A stretch of 64,000 bases of DNA, taken from NCBI RefSeq assembly GCF_030433715.1, contig NZ_JAROCC010000009.1:1-64000 (forward strand). The letters are read 5' to 3'. Under the pieces are notes generated by a model that worked only from the letters and a program-made list of their open reading frames with translations, did no database searches and was not told the origin of the DNA. The first letter of the stretch is position 1. The number at the start of each line of letters is the position of its first letter. A program made the position numbers and the translations under genes. Origin of the DNA: Sporosarcina highlanderae. GTDB lineage: Bacteria; Bacillota; Bacilli; Bacillales_A; Planococcaceae. Below, piece after piece: positions 26,731 to 35,563 of the stretch.

Positions 26731-26810
26731 AGAAGCATGAAACCTTGGGTGACGGGGATTCATGCTTCTTTTTTAAGCCTTTACAGAAATGCTGAAGTTT
26801 TGGAGGGGCT
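26731..26810. repeat. Right direct repeat of the Wadjet island
   Basis: Terminator stem AGAAGCATGAA / TTCATGCTTCT plus the last 13 codons of the yfmQ-like gene. Counterpart of 18378-18454. The stem also terminates the yfmQ-like gene (minus strand). Confidence 0.8.
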
Positions 26811-27207
26811 CGGAACTAATGGTGAAAGAAGAAACTTTTTTCTTCCATTGCTTGACTACGTCAACATGGTCATCGTAATGGTAAAGAAAGAAATTCATCT
26901 CTTTTTTCCCGCTTTTAACGTTGATGACGAACGGAGTAACGGCAGTCTCCGGCTGTAGAAACGATTTTTCAGTACCCGGGAATATGTGATTTCTCTTTAC
27001 ATAATGCGCTTCATTGAAATAGTAGCTGAAACGATTTTTTTCTTCCTCTTTCAAGCGTTTCCCGTTAAACGTTACAGTTATCTCGTTTGGGTCAAGCTTA
27101 GGATGAACCGCAAATCTATTCAAAAACCAATCCACAAGTTTACTTGTGGGACTTGTGATAAATATTATAATTGTACCGATCACAATAGTAATAATCGTCC
27201 ATATCAT
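26773..27207 (-). CDS. yfmQ: YfmQ-like protein
   Basis: 144 residues. One N-terminal membrane helix (IWTIITIVIGTIIIFI) followed by a soluble domain with FAVHPKLDPNE, GKRLKEEEKNRF, PGTEKSFLQPE and YDDHVDVVKQWKKKV, which I recognise as the Bacillus YfmQ family of unknown function. Its last 13 codons have a second, diverged copy at 18.42 kb, so its 3' end appears to have been the integration point of the 18.46-26.73 kb island. Start preceded by a GGAG-type site in the reverse complement. Confidence 0.75.
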   Translation of the reverse strand: MIWTIITIVIGTIIIFITSPTSKLVDWFLNRFAVHPKLDPNEITVTFNGKRLKEEEKNRFSYYFNEAHYVKRNHIFPGTEKSFLQPETAVTPFVINVKSGKKEMNFFLYHYDDHVDVVKQWKKKVSSFTISSEPLQNFSISVKA

Positions 27208-27940
27208 TTCCTATCAACTCCATTATCTGTACTGCTTGTTATTTTGATTAAGCTTATCGTAACAAATTGAGTTGATGATGTGTTTGACAAATTACTTACT
27301 TTTATTATTGGTTCAATTTGATACAGATTAGGATTCAGTATTTTTTGGGTACCTGTGCAGCGAACTAAGGAAGGAAACCTCCAATGTTTTATGACCTCAT
27401 CTGCAGTTACTCGATTTTTTTATACTATAAGTAGTAGAATGCCTATCGACTTTGATGTCCATAGGCATTCTATTTGTTTTATCACTATAGAAATTTATCT
27501 GTGCTGTAGCTCTCTCATTTATTCAAAATTCCTCTTGCTGCTATTAATAATTACTATTCTTTTATGTGGAGTATCTACATGTGTTTCATTCTACAAGAAA
27601 AACAAAAGTTGACATATTATACACCTGAATGAGAAGGTGATTTATGACAACTATTAAATTCTAACTCTCCTAATTATATGAAAACTATAGTATATTGTAT
27701 TGACCTTCAGCAATACGTATGCTAAATTGAGCTTACTGATTCAAATTATTGAAATGTTCCCCAAATAATATAGGTAAATTCAAATTAACGAGTTGACATA
27801 TATTAATTGGTGTATGCAAAAAGGATGGTGATTAATGAAAGGGCTTACATTGGACGGTGGAATGGGAGATTTGTGAGATTTGGTTTCAACGTAATGTTTC
27901 AAGTAGCTACATCAAGTTTGTAAAAATGAGGGGGATTTTT
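27208..27940. other. Gene-poor stretch with repeat and hairpin remnants
   Basis: No convincing gene. It holds a 20-base GGTACC left-end fragment (27348-27367), a stem-loop AGAATGCCTAT / ATAGGCATTCT (27437-27471), a 13-codon open frame at 27835-27876 that starts after AAAGGATGGTG and may be a leader or the relic of a lost first gene, and a TTGACA at 27793 without a clear -10. Confidence 0.5.
27348..27367 (+). repeat. GGTACC element fragment (left end)
   Basis: GGTACCTGTGCAGCGAACTA equals the element's left 20 bases; unrelated sequence follows. Confidence 0.7.
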
Positions 27941-29134
27941 ATGAAAAGGAATACTGTTTTGTCGTTGCTTTTAAGTGTTTTAGTACTTCTTGCCGCGTGC
28001 AGTAAGGAAGCGGAAAGCAGCAGTTCACCTAAAGAAATCATCATTGGAAATATCGGAGCGATGAGTGGAACGAGTGCTGTAAATGGAAAAGCACAGACAC
28101 AAGGGATAGAAATTGCAGTAAAAGAGATAAATGCAAATGGAGGAATCTTGGGTGCACAGGTGAAAATCGTCACACGTGACGATGAGGCTGATCCTACGAA
28201 GTCCAAGACATTCATGGAAGAAATCGTCGACAAGGAAAAAGCGAAATTTGTAATTGGACCTACAAATTCAACTCCTGCGGCTGCTTCGATGGCATATCTT
28301 CAGGAGAATAAAGTTATTTCTATGATTCCGGTAGCAACAGGTACGGACCTTATCAGTAAAAACAATCCATACGCATTTAGAATTATGCCGTCCAATGAAA
28401 TACAGGCAAAAGCACTTGTCAAAATAGCGGTAGAAGAAAAGTATAAGAGAATCGCTTTGGTCGCTGATACCTCAGCTCTTGGCGTAGATGGAATCGCAGT
28501 TATGGAAAAGACTTTGAAAGAATATGGCGTTGAGCCTGCAGCAAAAGTTACTTATAAGTCTGATGATCCGGACATGACACCAATCGCACAAAAAATCAAA
28601 GAAGCTAATGCTGATGTTGCACTGTTTTGGACCTTAGGCGCCGATGGGGCGAAGATTGTAAGATCCCTGGAACGAATCGACTATATTGATAAGTTGCAAA
28701 TTATCGGCTATACAGGATTGGCGATGCCGAACTTTAGGGAACTGGCTGGCCCTGGAGCTAATAACGTGTCAGTTGTTTCTATGAACAATTGGGCAGTAGA
28801 GCCAAATCAAACAGAGTTAGAGCCGAAATATTGGGAGATGTATCAAAAGATTATCGATCAGTACGGTGAATATGGAAAACGCGATACAAACCCTACTACG
28901 GTAACATCAGGTTATGAAGCAGTGTATTTATTGAAGTGGGCAATTGAAAAAGCAGGCACCACTGATACTGATGAAGTGAAAAAGGTATTGGAAAATCATG
29001 CGTCAGAATTCGAATCGGTTTTTGTAAATGAATATGCCTTTTCGGAAGATTCACACGAAGGATTCCCTTTAGAGGAATTGATCATGGTAAAGATCTCTGA
29101 AATGTATAATGGCGATCTTTATATAAAGAACTAA
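27941..29134 (+). CDS. Liv-type ABC substrate-binding lipoprotein
   Basis: 397 residues from ATG 27941 after GAGGGGG. Lipobox LAAC gives Cys20. Type-1 binding fold of the LivJ/amide family: IIGNIGAMSGTSAVNGKAQTQGIEIAVKEINANGGILG, then FVIGPTNSTPAAASMAYLQENKV. First gene of an eight-gene cluster with permeases and ATPases at 30.0-33.4 kb. The ligand is not readable from sequence; companion enzymes suggest a carboxylic or hydroxy acid rather than an amino acid. Confidence 0.9.
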   Translation: MKRNTVLSLLLSVLVLLAACSKEAESSSSPKEIIIGNIGAMSGTSAVNGKAQTQGIEIAVKEINANGGILGAQVKIVTRDDEADPTKSKTFMEEIVDKEKAKFVIGPTNSTPAAASMAYLQENKVISMIPVATGTDLISKNNPYAFRIMPSNEIQAKALVKIAVEEKYKRIALVADTSALGVDGIAVMEKTLKEYGVEPAAKVTYKSDDPDMTPIAQKIKEANADVALFWTLGADGAKIVRSLERIDYIDKLQIIGYTGLAMPNFRELAGPGANNVSVVSMNNWAVEPNQTELEPKYWEMYQKIIDQYGEYGKRDTNPTTVTSGYEAVYLLKWAIEKAGTTDTDEVKKVLENHASEFESVFVNEYAFSEDSHEGFPLEELIMVKISEMYNGDLYIKN

Positions 29135-29145
29135 TGTAAAAATAC

Positions 29146-29183
29146 AGCTGTCGATCTCCTTACATATGGGGAGATCGACAGCT
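29146..29183 (+). terminator. Strong intercistronic hairpin
   Basis: AGCTGTCGATCTCC / GGAGATCGACAGCT, a perfect 14-bp stem between the binding-protein gene and the SDR gene, without a T-run. It probably lowers downstream expression or protects the abundant binding-protein mRNA. Confidence 0.7.
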
Positions 29184-29244
29184 CTAATAAACAAGCTGAC
29201 ACTAATTGAAATGTCTAAACTGTAATTATTTTGGGGGTAATGGT

Positions 29245-29988
29245 ATGGGGAAATTAAAAGGTAAATACGCAATTATTACCGGAGGTGGCAGAGGAATCGG
29301 TGAATCGATTGTACATCGTTTCTTAGATGACGGTATTGCTGGTATCGCAGTGCTTGAATATGATCAGAACTTGACGGAAGAAATGGTTTCAAGACTTGGT
29401 GAAAGAGGATCTAAGGTTGTATCCATTCAGTGTGATGTTTCCAATGATAAGGATGTAGAAAATGCTGTTGCACATGCAATGGAACAGTTTGGTACGGTTG
29501 ACATCCTTGTCAACAATGCTGGTATTACGCGAGACAGCATGTTCCACAAGATGACAGATGACGCTTGGGATGCAGTGATAAATGTAAATCTGAAAGGTGC
29601 CTATTACCTATGTAAACATGTCGTGCCCATTATGCGGAAAAATGAATCTGGAAAGATTGTAAACATCTCGTCCATCTCGGCATTTGGTAACGTCGGTCAG
29701 GCCAATTATGCAGCATCAAAAGCGGGGTTGATTGGCTTTTCCAAAACGCTTGCCAAAGAGGGGGGACCAAAGAATATTAACGTTAACTGTGTTGCTCCCG
29801 GGTATATTGAAACAGACATGTATAGAGCTGTCCCAGAGCATATTATTGAAGAACATATAAAGGGCACCCCATTAAGAAGACTTGGAAAACCTCATGAAAT
29901 TGCAAGTGTGGTATCTTTCCTTTCTAGTGATGACGCAAGTTTCTTGTCGGGGCAGTGCATAAGTGTAAGCGGAGCTGCTACAACCTGA
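29245..29988 (+). CDS. SDR oxidoreductase, FabG-like
   Basis: 247 residues from ATG 29245 after GGGGGTAATGGT. Classical SDR: cofactor motif TGGGRGIG, NNAG, catalytic Ser (NISSISA), YAASK with Tyr and Lys, and PGYIETDM. Typical of 3-oxoacyl or 3-hydroxyacyl reductases/dehydrogenases. Being inside a transporter operon with a thiolase and a CoA-transferase, oxidation of a 3-hydroxyacyl-CoA is the likely direction; this is inference. Confidence 0.87.
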   Translation: MGKLKGKYAIITGGGRGIGESIVHRFLDDGIAGIAVLEYDQNLTEEMVSRLGERGSKVVSIQCDVSNDKDVENAVAHAMEQFGTVDILVNNAGITRDSMFHKMTDDAWDAVINVNLKGAYYLCKHVVPIMRKNESGKIVNISSISAFGNVGQANYAASKAGLIGFSKTLAKEGGPKNINVNCVAPGYIETDMYRAVPEHIIEEHIKGTPLRRLGKPHEIASVVSFLSSDDASFLSGQCISVSGAATT

Positions 29989-30020
29989 AACGACTAGGAA
30001 GATAAGAGAGGAGAGTCAAA

Positions 30021-30908
30021 ATGCAAGAACTAATATTTGCCCTCGCGAACGGAAGTATGTATGCGTTAATGGCGCTTGCCATAGGGATCATTTATTCTAC
30101 AACTCGTATCATTAACTTTGCACATGGCTCGGTCATTATGATCGGAGCTATGACAAGTTACTGGTTCATCAGTACAGTTCAAATGAATTATATACTTGCG
30201 ATACTGTCAGCCATTGTTATCAATATTTTGCTAAGTATATTGATTTATAAGACTGCGGTAGAGAAGTTAGGAGATTTAACGAATAACTCAAGTTGGATTG
30301 TAACACTCTTCGGTGCGAGTATCATCATCGATAATATCGCTCGAATGATATTCGGTACGGAACCAAAGGCTTTCCCATTCCTCTTTAATGGTATGGATAT
30401 CCGTATGTTTGGTGCGAATATCATGGTGCACGAAATTCTGATGATTGTCATTGCAATTTCGATTGGAATCGCTTATCAATTTGTCATTCAAAAAACAAGT
30501 TTTGGTAGAGCGGTTAGGGCTGTATCATACAAACCGGATACAGCAAGGATCATGGGTATTCGAAGTAATGTAGTTGTGTTGACTTGTTTCGCGATATCTG
30601 GTGGAGTTGCAGCAATAGCCGGCGCACTGATCGCACCGTTGACCTTTGCTAGCTATACAATGACATATGCAGTTGGTATCAAAGCTTTCGCAGCGGCGTT
30701 AATCGGAGGTTTAGGGAATACCAAAGGGGCATTTATCGGTGGTATTGCCCTCGGACTATTAGAGGGATTTGTTGGCCTGATGATCCCTGGCGGATTAAAA
30801 GATGCTGTTATCTTTTTAATTATGATTTTTGTCATTATCGTTTTACCGGGAGGGATATTAGGTGCCAAGATTTTCAATAAAGGCAACATCGCTGCAGAAA
30901 AAATATAG
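30021..30908 (+). CDS. livH: Liv-type ABC permease (LivH)
   Basis: 295 residues after GAGAGGAGAG. About eight membrane helices; family marks are LANGSMYALMALAIGIIYSTTRIINFAHG near the N-terminus and GGLGNTKGAFIGGIALGLLEG near the C-terminus. Inner-membrane channel half with LivM. The 47-base overlap with the next gene keeps LivH and LivM in step. Confidence 0.92.
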   Translation: MQELIFALANGSMYALMALAIGIIYSTTRIINFAHGSVIMIGAMTSYWFISTVQMNYILAILSAIVINILLSILIYKTAVEKLGDLTNNSSWIVTLFGASIIIDNIARMIFGTEPKAFPFLFNGMDIRMFGANIMVHEILMIVIAISIGIAYQFVIQKTSFGRAVRAVSYKPDTARIMGIRSNVVVLTCFAISGGVAAIAGALIAPLTFASYTMTYAVGIKAFAAALIGGLGNTKGAFIGGIALGLLEGFVGLMIPGGLKDAVIFLIMIFVIIVLPGGILGAKIFNKGNIAAEKI

Positions 30909-32694
30909 TACTTATTTTATTATCCTTTGGGTTGCCCTTTTGTTGATCAGTTTAGCGATCCCTCTTGTAGCAGGTAGTTATTACTTGCGCTTAGTCAGTT
31001 TAATATTCATCTATATTATCCTGGCAATTGCCTATAACATATCAGCGGGCTTCACTGGGATAACCTCCTTTGCTTTTGCCGCCCATTTTGGAGTTGGGGC
31101 GTATGTGTCAGCTGTGGCCATTACCGCTTACAACATGCCATTCTTCGTAGGTTTTGTATTAGGAGCAATCGCTTCTGCTGTGGTGGGTTTACTTGTTTCC
31201 CTTCCGGCGTCTAAAGTAAAACACCATTACCTGGCCCTTATTAGTATAGGTTTACTTGAAATGGCGCATCGCGTGTTTAATGAATGGACCTGGTTTACTG
31301 GTGGGTCGCAGGGGATGTTCGTTTCTTCTTGGAATGTTTTTGGTTTTAGCTTAGGTACCCTTCAAAAATACTATTTCATATTACTGATCGTAGTGGTTTG
31401 TATTATCATACAAAGAAACATTGTGAAAAGTAGATGGGGTAGAGATTTAACTGCAATGACAGACAACGAGATCGCGGCAGCAGGGGTAGGCATCAACTAT
31501 AGTAAATATAGAATTAGAGGCTACTTTTTCAGCTCGTTACTTGCTGGATTAGCCGGTGCTGTTTATGCAAGTTATAGTGGCTATCTAAGCCCTGATACTT
31601 TCAGTTTTCAATTTACAGTTTTCATTCTTTTGATGGTAGTTTTGGGTGGACAAGGGACTCTGAGTGGTCCGATTATCGGTGCAATCATTGCTACACTTGT
31701 ACCGGAGTTATTCAATGCTGCGCCTGACTTGAAACAGATCGTCTATGGTGCACTACTTGTCATAATCCCGCAAGTACTTCCAGCCGGTATTGGAGGAACC
31801 ATTAAAAAGAACTTCAGAGAAATAGATGATAATCAATACATTACCGAAAAAAGGGACATAAAAGAGCTGGATATTAAGAGGAATGTTGGTAATGTTAGTA
31901 CGAACTCTGACAATGACGACATATTAATTATTAAGGATCTTACTAAGAAATTCGGGGGACATACTGCTGTAGAAAATTTCAGCATGACGGTTAAAAGAGG
32001 GACGGTTCACTCCCTTATTGGTCCGAATGGTGCCGGCAAAACCACGACATTAAATATGATTACCGGTATTGAAAAGCCCTCAGCAGGAATGGTGATTTTT
32101 AAAGACACGGACGTTACGGGTAAAGGCATAGTTGAACTAGTAAGGCAGGGCATCTCGAGGACATTCCAACATGTACGACTCTTTAACAATCTCTCGGTTG
32201 TTGAAAATGTTGCAATGGGCGGACGACTATTTTATAGCTATTCACTGACAGATACGATGTTCCGTACTCGGAAAATGAAGAATGAAGAAAGAAAATCATT
32301 TTATGAAGCGATGGATTACCTAAATTTAATAGACTTAGGTCACCAAGCAAACAATGAACCGGAGAGTCTTTCAGCCGGTCAACAGAAATTATTAGAACTG
32401 GCGCGAGCTCTTAGCATGAAACCAGAGCTTCTCGTTTTAGATGAACCATGTGCTGGCCTATCAGATACAGAGACTATGGAGTTTTCGAAGTTGCTGAATA
32501 AAGTTCGAGAAGCTGGAGTAACCGTATTGATGATTGAACATCACATGGATTTAGTAATGGAGATCTCAGATTATATTACCGTAATTGATTATGGTAAAAA
32601 AATTGCTGAGGGAGATCCGGCAAGCGTGAATTCCAATCCAGTCGTAAGGAACGCTTATCTGGGTGAAGGGGCGGAAGACTATGTTACAAGTTAA
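30862..32694 (+). CDS. livMG: LivM-LivG fusion (permease plus ATPase)
   Basis: 610 residues, GTG start after GGGAGGGATATTAG, inside livH. Residues about 15-320 form a LivM permease (YNISAGFTGITSFAFAAHFGVGAY, GGQGTLSGPIIGAII); a charged linker of about 35 residues leads to a LivG ATPase with Walker A GPNGAGKT near 387, LSAGQQKLLELARAL near 500 and LLVLDEPCAGL near 523. The fusion fixes permease and ATPase one to one. Such fusions are known in the family but less common in Firmicutes. Confidence 0.92.
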   Translation: MPRFSIKATSLQKKYSTYFIILWVALLLISLAIPLVAGSYYLRLVSLIFIYIILAIAYNISAGFTGITSFAFAAHFGVGAYVSAVAITAYNMPFFVGFVLGAIASAVVGLLVSLPASKVKHHYLALISIGLLEMAHRVFNEWTWFTGGSQGMFVSSWNVFGFSLGTLQKYYFILLIVVVCIIIQRNIVKSRWGRDLTAMTDNEIAAAGVGINYSKYRIRGYFFSSLLAGLAGAVYASYSGYLSPDTFSFQFTVFILLMVVLGGQGTLSGPIIGAIIATLVPELFNAAPDLKQIVYGALLVIIPQVLPAGIGGTIKKNFREIDDNQYITEKRDIKELDIKRNVGNVSTNSDNDDILIIKDLTKKFGGHTAVENFSMTVKRGTVHSLIGPNGAGKTTTLNMITGIEKPSAGMVIFKDTDVTGKGIVELVRQGISRTFQHVRLFNNLSVVENVAMGGRLFYSYSLTDTMFRTRKMKNEERKSFYEAMDYLNLIDLGHQANNEPESLSAGQQKLLELARALSMKPELLVLDEPCAGLSDTETMEFSKLLNKVREAGVTVLMIEHHMDLVMEISDYITVIDYGKKIAEGDPASVNSNPVVRNAYLGEGAEDYVTS

Positions 32695-33397
32695 GAATTT
32701 AACTGTGGGCTACGGAAAAACTGAAGTCGTTCATAATATCTCATTTCACGTAGAAAGAGGTGAGATTGTTACAGTTTTAGGAGCGAATGGTGCTGGCAAA
32801 AGCACTATTCTCAATACGGTTGTCGCGCTTCATAAGGCGAAAAGTGGAAGCATCTCATTTGATGGAAAAGATATTACCAATGATCGTCCTGACCAACTGG
32901 TACGCAAAGGAATTCGTATCGTACCAGAAGGCAGACAGATATTTCCTCAACATTCTGTTATGGAAAACATTCTGTTAGGAGCCCATATTGTAAAGGATCA
33001 GAAGAAAATAAATGCGCAGATGCAATCGATTTTCGCACGTTTCCCGCGGCTTGAGGAAAGAAAAGACCAATTAGGAGGGACCCTTTCTGGGGGAGAGCAG
33101 CAGATGCTTGCCATTGCAAGAGCTCTCATGACGGAACCATCATTTTTAATACTTGATGAACCTTCACTAGGGCTTGCTCCAATTATTGTTACTGAGGTTT
33201 TTGATCTCTTAAAACAGATTAATGATTCGGGTGTTACCGTTCTATTAGTAGAACAGATGGCAAATAGTGCATTGAAAATTTCTGATCGGGCCTACGTCAT
33301 CGAAACTGGAAATATTGTGTTAGAGGGTACAGGGGAAGAGATTCGTACAAATCCAGACGTCGCAAAAGCATACCTTGGAAATGTACAAAAAATGTAA
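32681..33397 (+). CDS. livF: Liv-type ABC ATPase (LivF)
   Basis: 238 residues from ATG 32681, overlapping the previous stop by 14 bases. Walker A GANGAGKS at 34-41, signature TLSGGEQQMLAIARAL, Walker B FLILDEPSLGLAP. Pairs with the LivG half of the fusion to power the importer. Complete. Confidence 0.93.
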   Translation: MLQVKNLTVGYGKTEVVHNISFHVERGEIVTVLGANGAGKSTILNTVVALHKAKSGSISFDGKDITNDRPDQLVRKGIRIVPEGRQIFPQHSVMENILLGAHIVKDQKKINAQMQSIFARFPRLEERKDQLGGTLSGGEQQMLAIARALMTEPSFLILDEPSLGLAPIIVTEVFDLLKQINDSGVTVLLVEQMANSALKISDRAYVIETGNIVLEGTGEEIRTNPDVAKAYLGNVQKM

Positions 33398-33458
33398 CTG
33401 TTGTTCCTTCTATATAAATGAGAGGATAGAAGAAACGAACTGAATAAGGTGATGAAAA

Positions 33459-34331
33459 ATGGACAACAACATGTTAAATATATTGTGGCTTGCGCAAAGT
33501 GAATACCCATCGGGAAGTTCTCTTGAACCACATTCACATAATGATTACTACCAAATTTATTATGTAATTAGTGGAGAAGGGGACTTCATAGCGGGTGAGG
33601 AAACTGTCAAGTTGAATAAGGGAATGTTCCTGTTTGCTAGACCTAATGATCGGCATGGAATTGCTGATACGCGAGATGTAGATGGAAAACCTTTACGCAT
33701 GTTGGAAGTCAAATATGCTGTTTTTAGTAATGAGCTGAAAGAAAATCTGAATCATATTCCAAATGTCTGTGTAGGTTCCGACGATATAGAGGAAATGTTG
33801 AACCTTGTTTTTCAGGAAGGACTCGAAATGTCTCCGTGGTATCGTGAGATTGGTACACATACACTACTGACCGCACTCTATTTTATCCTCCGAAGTCAAA
33901 AGATGAATTTGTCTACTAGTGAAGAAAAGTTAAGAGTATCGGATCAAATTAAAGACTATATAAAAGAAAACTATGTCAATCAGGTTCCTTTGGACAAAGT
34001 TGCACAACATGTTGGCCATAGCAAAAATTATATATGTAAAACCTTTAAGGAAAACACTGGTATGACCATCAACCTATATTTAAATAAAGTTCGGATTGAC
34101 CAAGCTGCTCAGTTGCTGATCAATACGAATTTAGAGGTAGCAGAGATTAGTAGCAATGTGGGATATAACAACGTCTACCATTTTATCAAGACATTCAAGA
34201 AGATTGTCGGTACCTCACCCGGAAACTTCCGGAAAAATGAACTTTACGGTTTATCGCTGGCGAGTTCTGAAGTGAGTTGTATCGCAACGATTCCACTACC
34301 TGATAGCGGGGAGAAATATAATAATGAGTAA
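33459..34331 (+). CDS. AraC-family regulator with cupin sensor domain
   Basis: 290 residues, ATG after AATAAGGTGATG. An N-terminal cupin (LEPHSHNDYYQIYYVISGEG, FLFARPNDRHG) presumably binds the substrate or a pathway intermediate; a C-terminal double helix-turn-helix (VPLDKVAQHVGHSKNYICKTFKENTG, AEISSNVGYNNVYHFIKTFKK) binds DNA. Placed mid-cluster; the thiolase start overlaps its stop (ATGAGTAA). Probable local activator. Confidence 0.88.
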   Translation: MDNNMLNILWLAQSEYPSGSSLEPHSHNDYYQIYYVISGEGDFIAGEETVKLNKGMFLFARPNDRHGIADTRDVDGKPLRMLEVKYAVFSNELKENLNHIPNVCVGSDDIEEMLNLVFQEGLEMSPWYREIGTHTLLTALYFILRSQKMNLSTSEEKLRVSDQIKDYIKENYVNQVPLDKVAQHVGHSKNYICKTFKENTGMTINLYLNKVRIDQAAQLLINTNLEVAEISSNVGYNNVYHFIKTFKKIVGTSPGNFRKNELYGLSLASSEVSCIATIPLPDSGEKYNNE

Positions 34332-35511
34332 ACTAAAATCGATAGGTATGAAGGATGCTGTAATAGTAGGGGTTTCCCGAACACCGATCGGCAAAATGCG
34401 AGGCACTCTATCAAGCTTTTCAGCTGTAAAGCTTGGAGCGATGGTAATGAGGAATGTAATAGAGGATAAGGTGAATCCAGAAGATATTGACGAGATCATC
34501 ATGGGAAATCTATTCGATAGTCAATCTTTTAACTTTGCGCGAGTTGCCGCTCTTGAAGCGGGTTTTCCGATTGAAGTTCCTGCTATTACAATCGATCGCC
34601 AATGTGCCAGTTCACTTAATGCGGTTGCATGGGCAGCAATGTTAGTATCTTCTGGTCAATGCGAGGTTGTACTAGCAGGTGGTGTTGAGAGCCATTCCAA
34701 CAAGCCATTTTATGTAAAAAGTCCAGAAAAGTCGTATCCTGATAAACTTGAGTTCCTGTCGGGTCAAACAACCAATGAAGAATATGGGAACCCTTCTATG
34801 ATTGCCACTGCAGAAAACCTTGCCAAGATGTACAACATTACTAGGCAAGAATGTGATGAATTTGCGCTTATGAGTCATAGAAAAGCGGAGGCTGCATGGC
34901 AACGTGGTTTTTACGATGATGAAACATTTCCGATTCATATACCACAGAGAAAAGGAGAACCATTGGAATTTAGAAAAGATGAAGGCATAAGGGCGGATAC
35001 GAATCTTGACGCGCTCTCCAGGTTAAAACCCGTCATGGATGAGGATGGAGTCGTAACAGCTGGAAACGCTTCACCACTAAATGACGGTGCTTCCGCAATT
35101 CTTATTATGAGTAGAGAGAAAGCAGAAGAATATGGACTAAAACCGTTAGCGAAAATTGGAGCATTCGCCTCCTCGGGTGTTGACCCTTCCATCATGGGGA
35201 TAGGACCCGTTTACTCCACACGGAAATTGTTGAAAAACACTGGGTTGTCAATTGATGACTTTGATGTCATTGAAATAAATGAAGCATTCGCAGCACAATC
35301 ACTCGCGTGTATACGGGAACTTGGCATAGATATGAAAAAAGTGAATCCAAATGGGGGAGCTATCGCTATTGGTCATCCAAATGCCGCTTCCGGTGGCATT
35401 CTTGTAGCAAGAACAGCGAGAGAAATGGTTGAAAAGGATTTAACAAGAGGGTTAATTACATTTTGTGTTGGTGGAGGACAAGGATTCTCTCTAATCTTAG
35501 AACGAGGATAA
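34324..35511 (+). CDS. Thiolase (acetyl-CoA acyltransferase)
   Basis: 395 residues. Thiolase triad present: nucleophile Cys94 in DRQCASS, His in [15 protein letters not shown], and second Cys in [15 protein letters not shown] is also conserved. HPNAASGG departs from the usual HPLGASGA, so the acyl pocket may be unusual. It cleaves 3-oxoacyl-CoA with CoA (or condenses). Starts within the AraC stop, so co-translated. Confidence 0.9.
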   Translation: MSKLKSIGMKDAVIVGVSRTPIGKMRGTLSSFSAVKLGAMVMRNVIEDKVNPEDIDEIIMGNLFDSQSFNFARVAALEAGFPIEVPAITIDRQCASSLNAVAWAAMLVSSGQCEVVLAGGVESHSNKPFYVKSPEKSYPDKLEFLSGQTTNEEYGNPSMIATAENLAKMYNITRQECDEFALMSHRKAEAAWQRGFYDDETFPIHIPQRKGEPLEFRKDEGIRADTNLDALSRLKPVMDEDGVVTAGNASPLNDGASAILIMSREKAEEYGLKPLAKIGAFASSGVDPSIMGIGPVYSTRKLLKNTGLSIDDFDVIEINEAFAAQSLACIRELGIDMKKVNPNGGAIAIGHPNAASGGILVARTAREMVEKDLTRGLITFCVGGGQGFSLILERG

Positions 35512-35563
35512 AACTTGGTCATCATTGTATTAACTTCAAATAATTTGGGTTGGGGTGAAATTT

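Noticed and set aside
27355..27612. 85-codon plus-strand frame after the GGTACC left-end fragment
   Set aside because: The start lies in the repeat, there is no ribosome site, and a 35-base stem-loop sits inside it. Composition is that of AT-rich intergenic DNA.
29146..29183. Ordinary Rho-independent terminator in the Liv cluster
   Set aside because: The stem is perfect but has no T-run, so full termination is unlikely; recorded as an intercistronic hairpin instead.
31355..31360. GGTACC sites inside coding genes (for example here and near 58682)
   Set aside because: No neighbouring TGTGCA or AGGTTCT, no inverted partner: chance hexamers.
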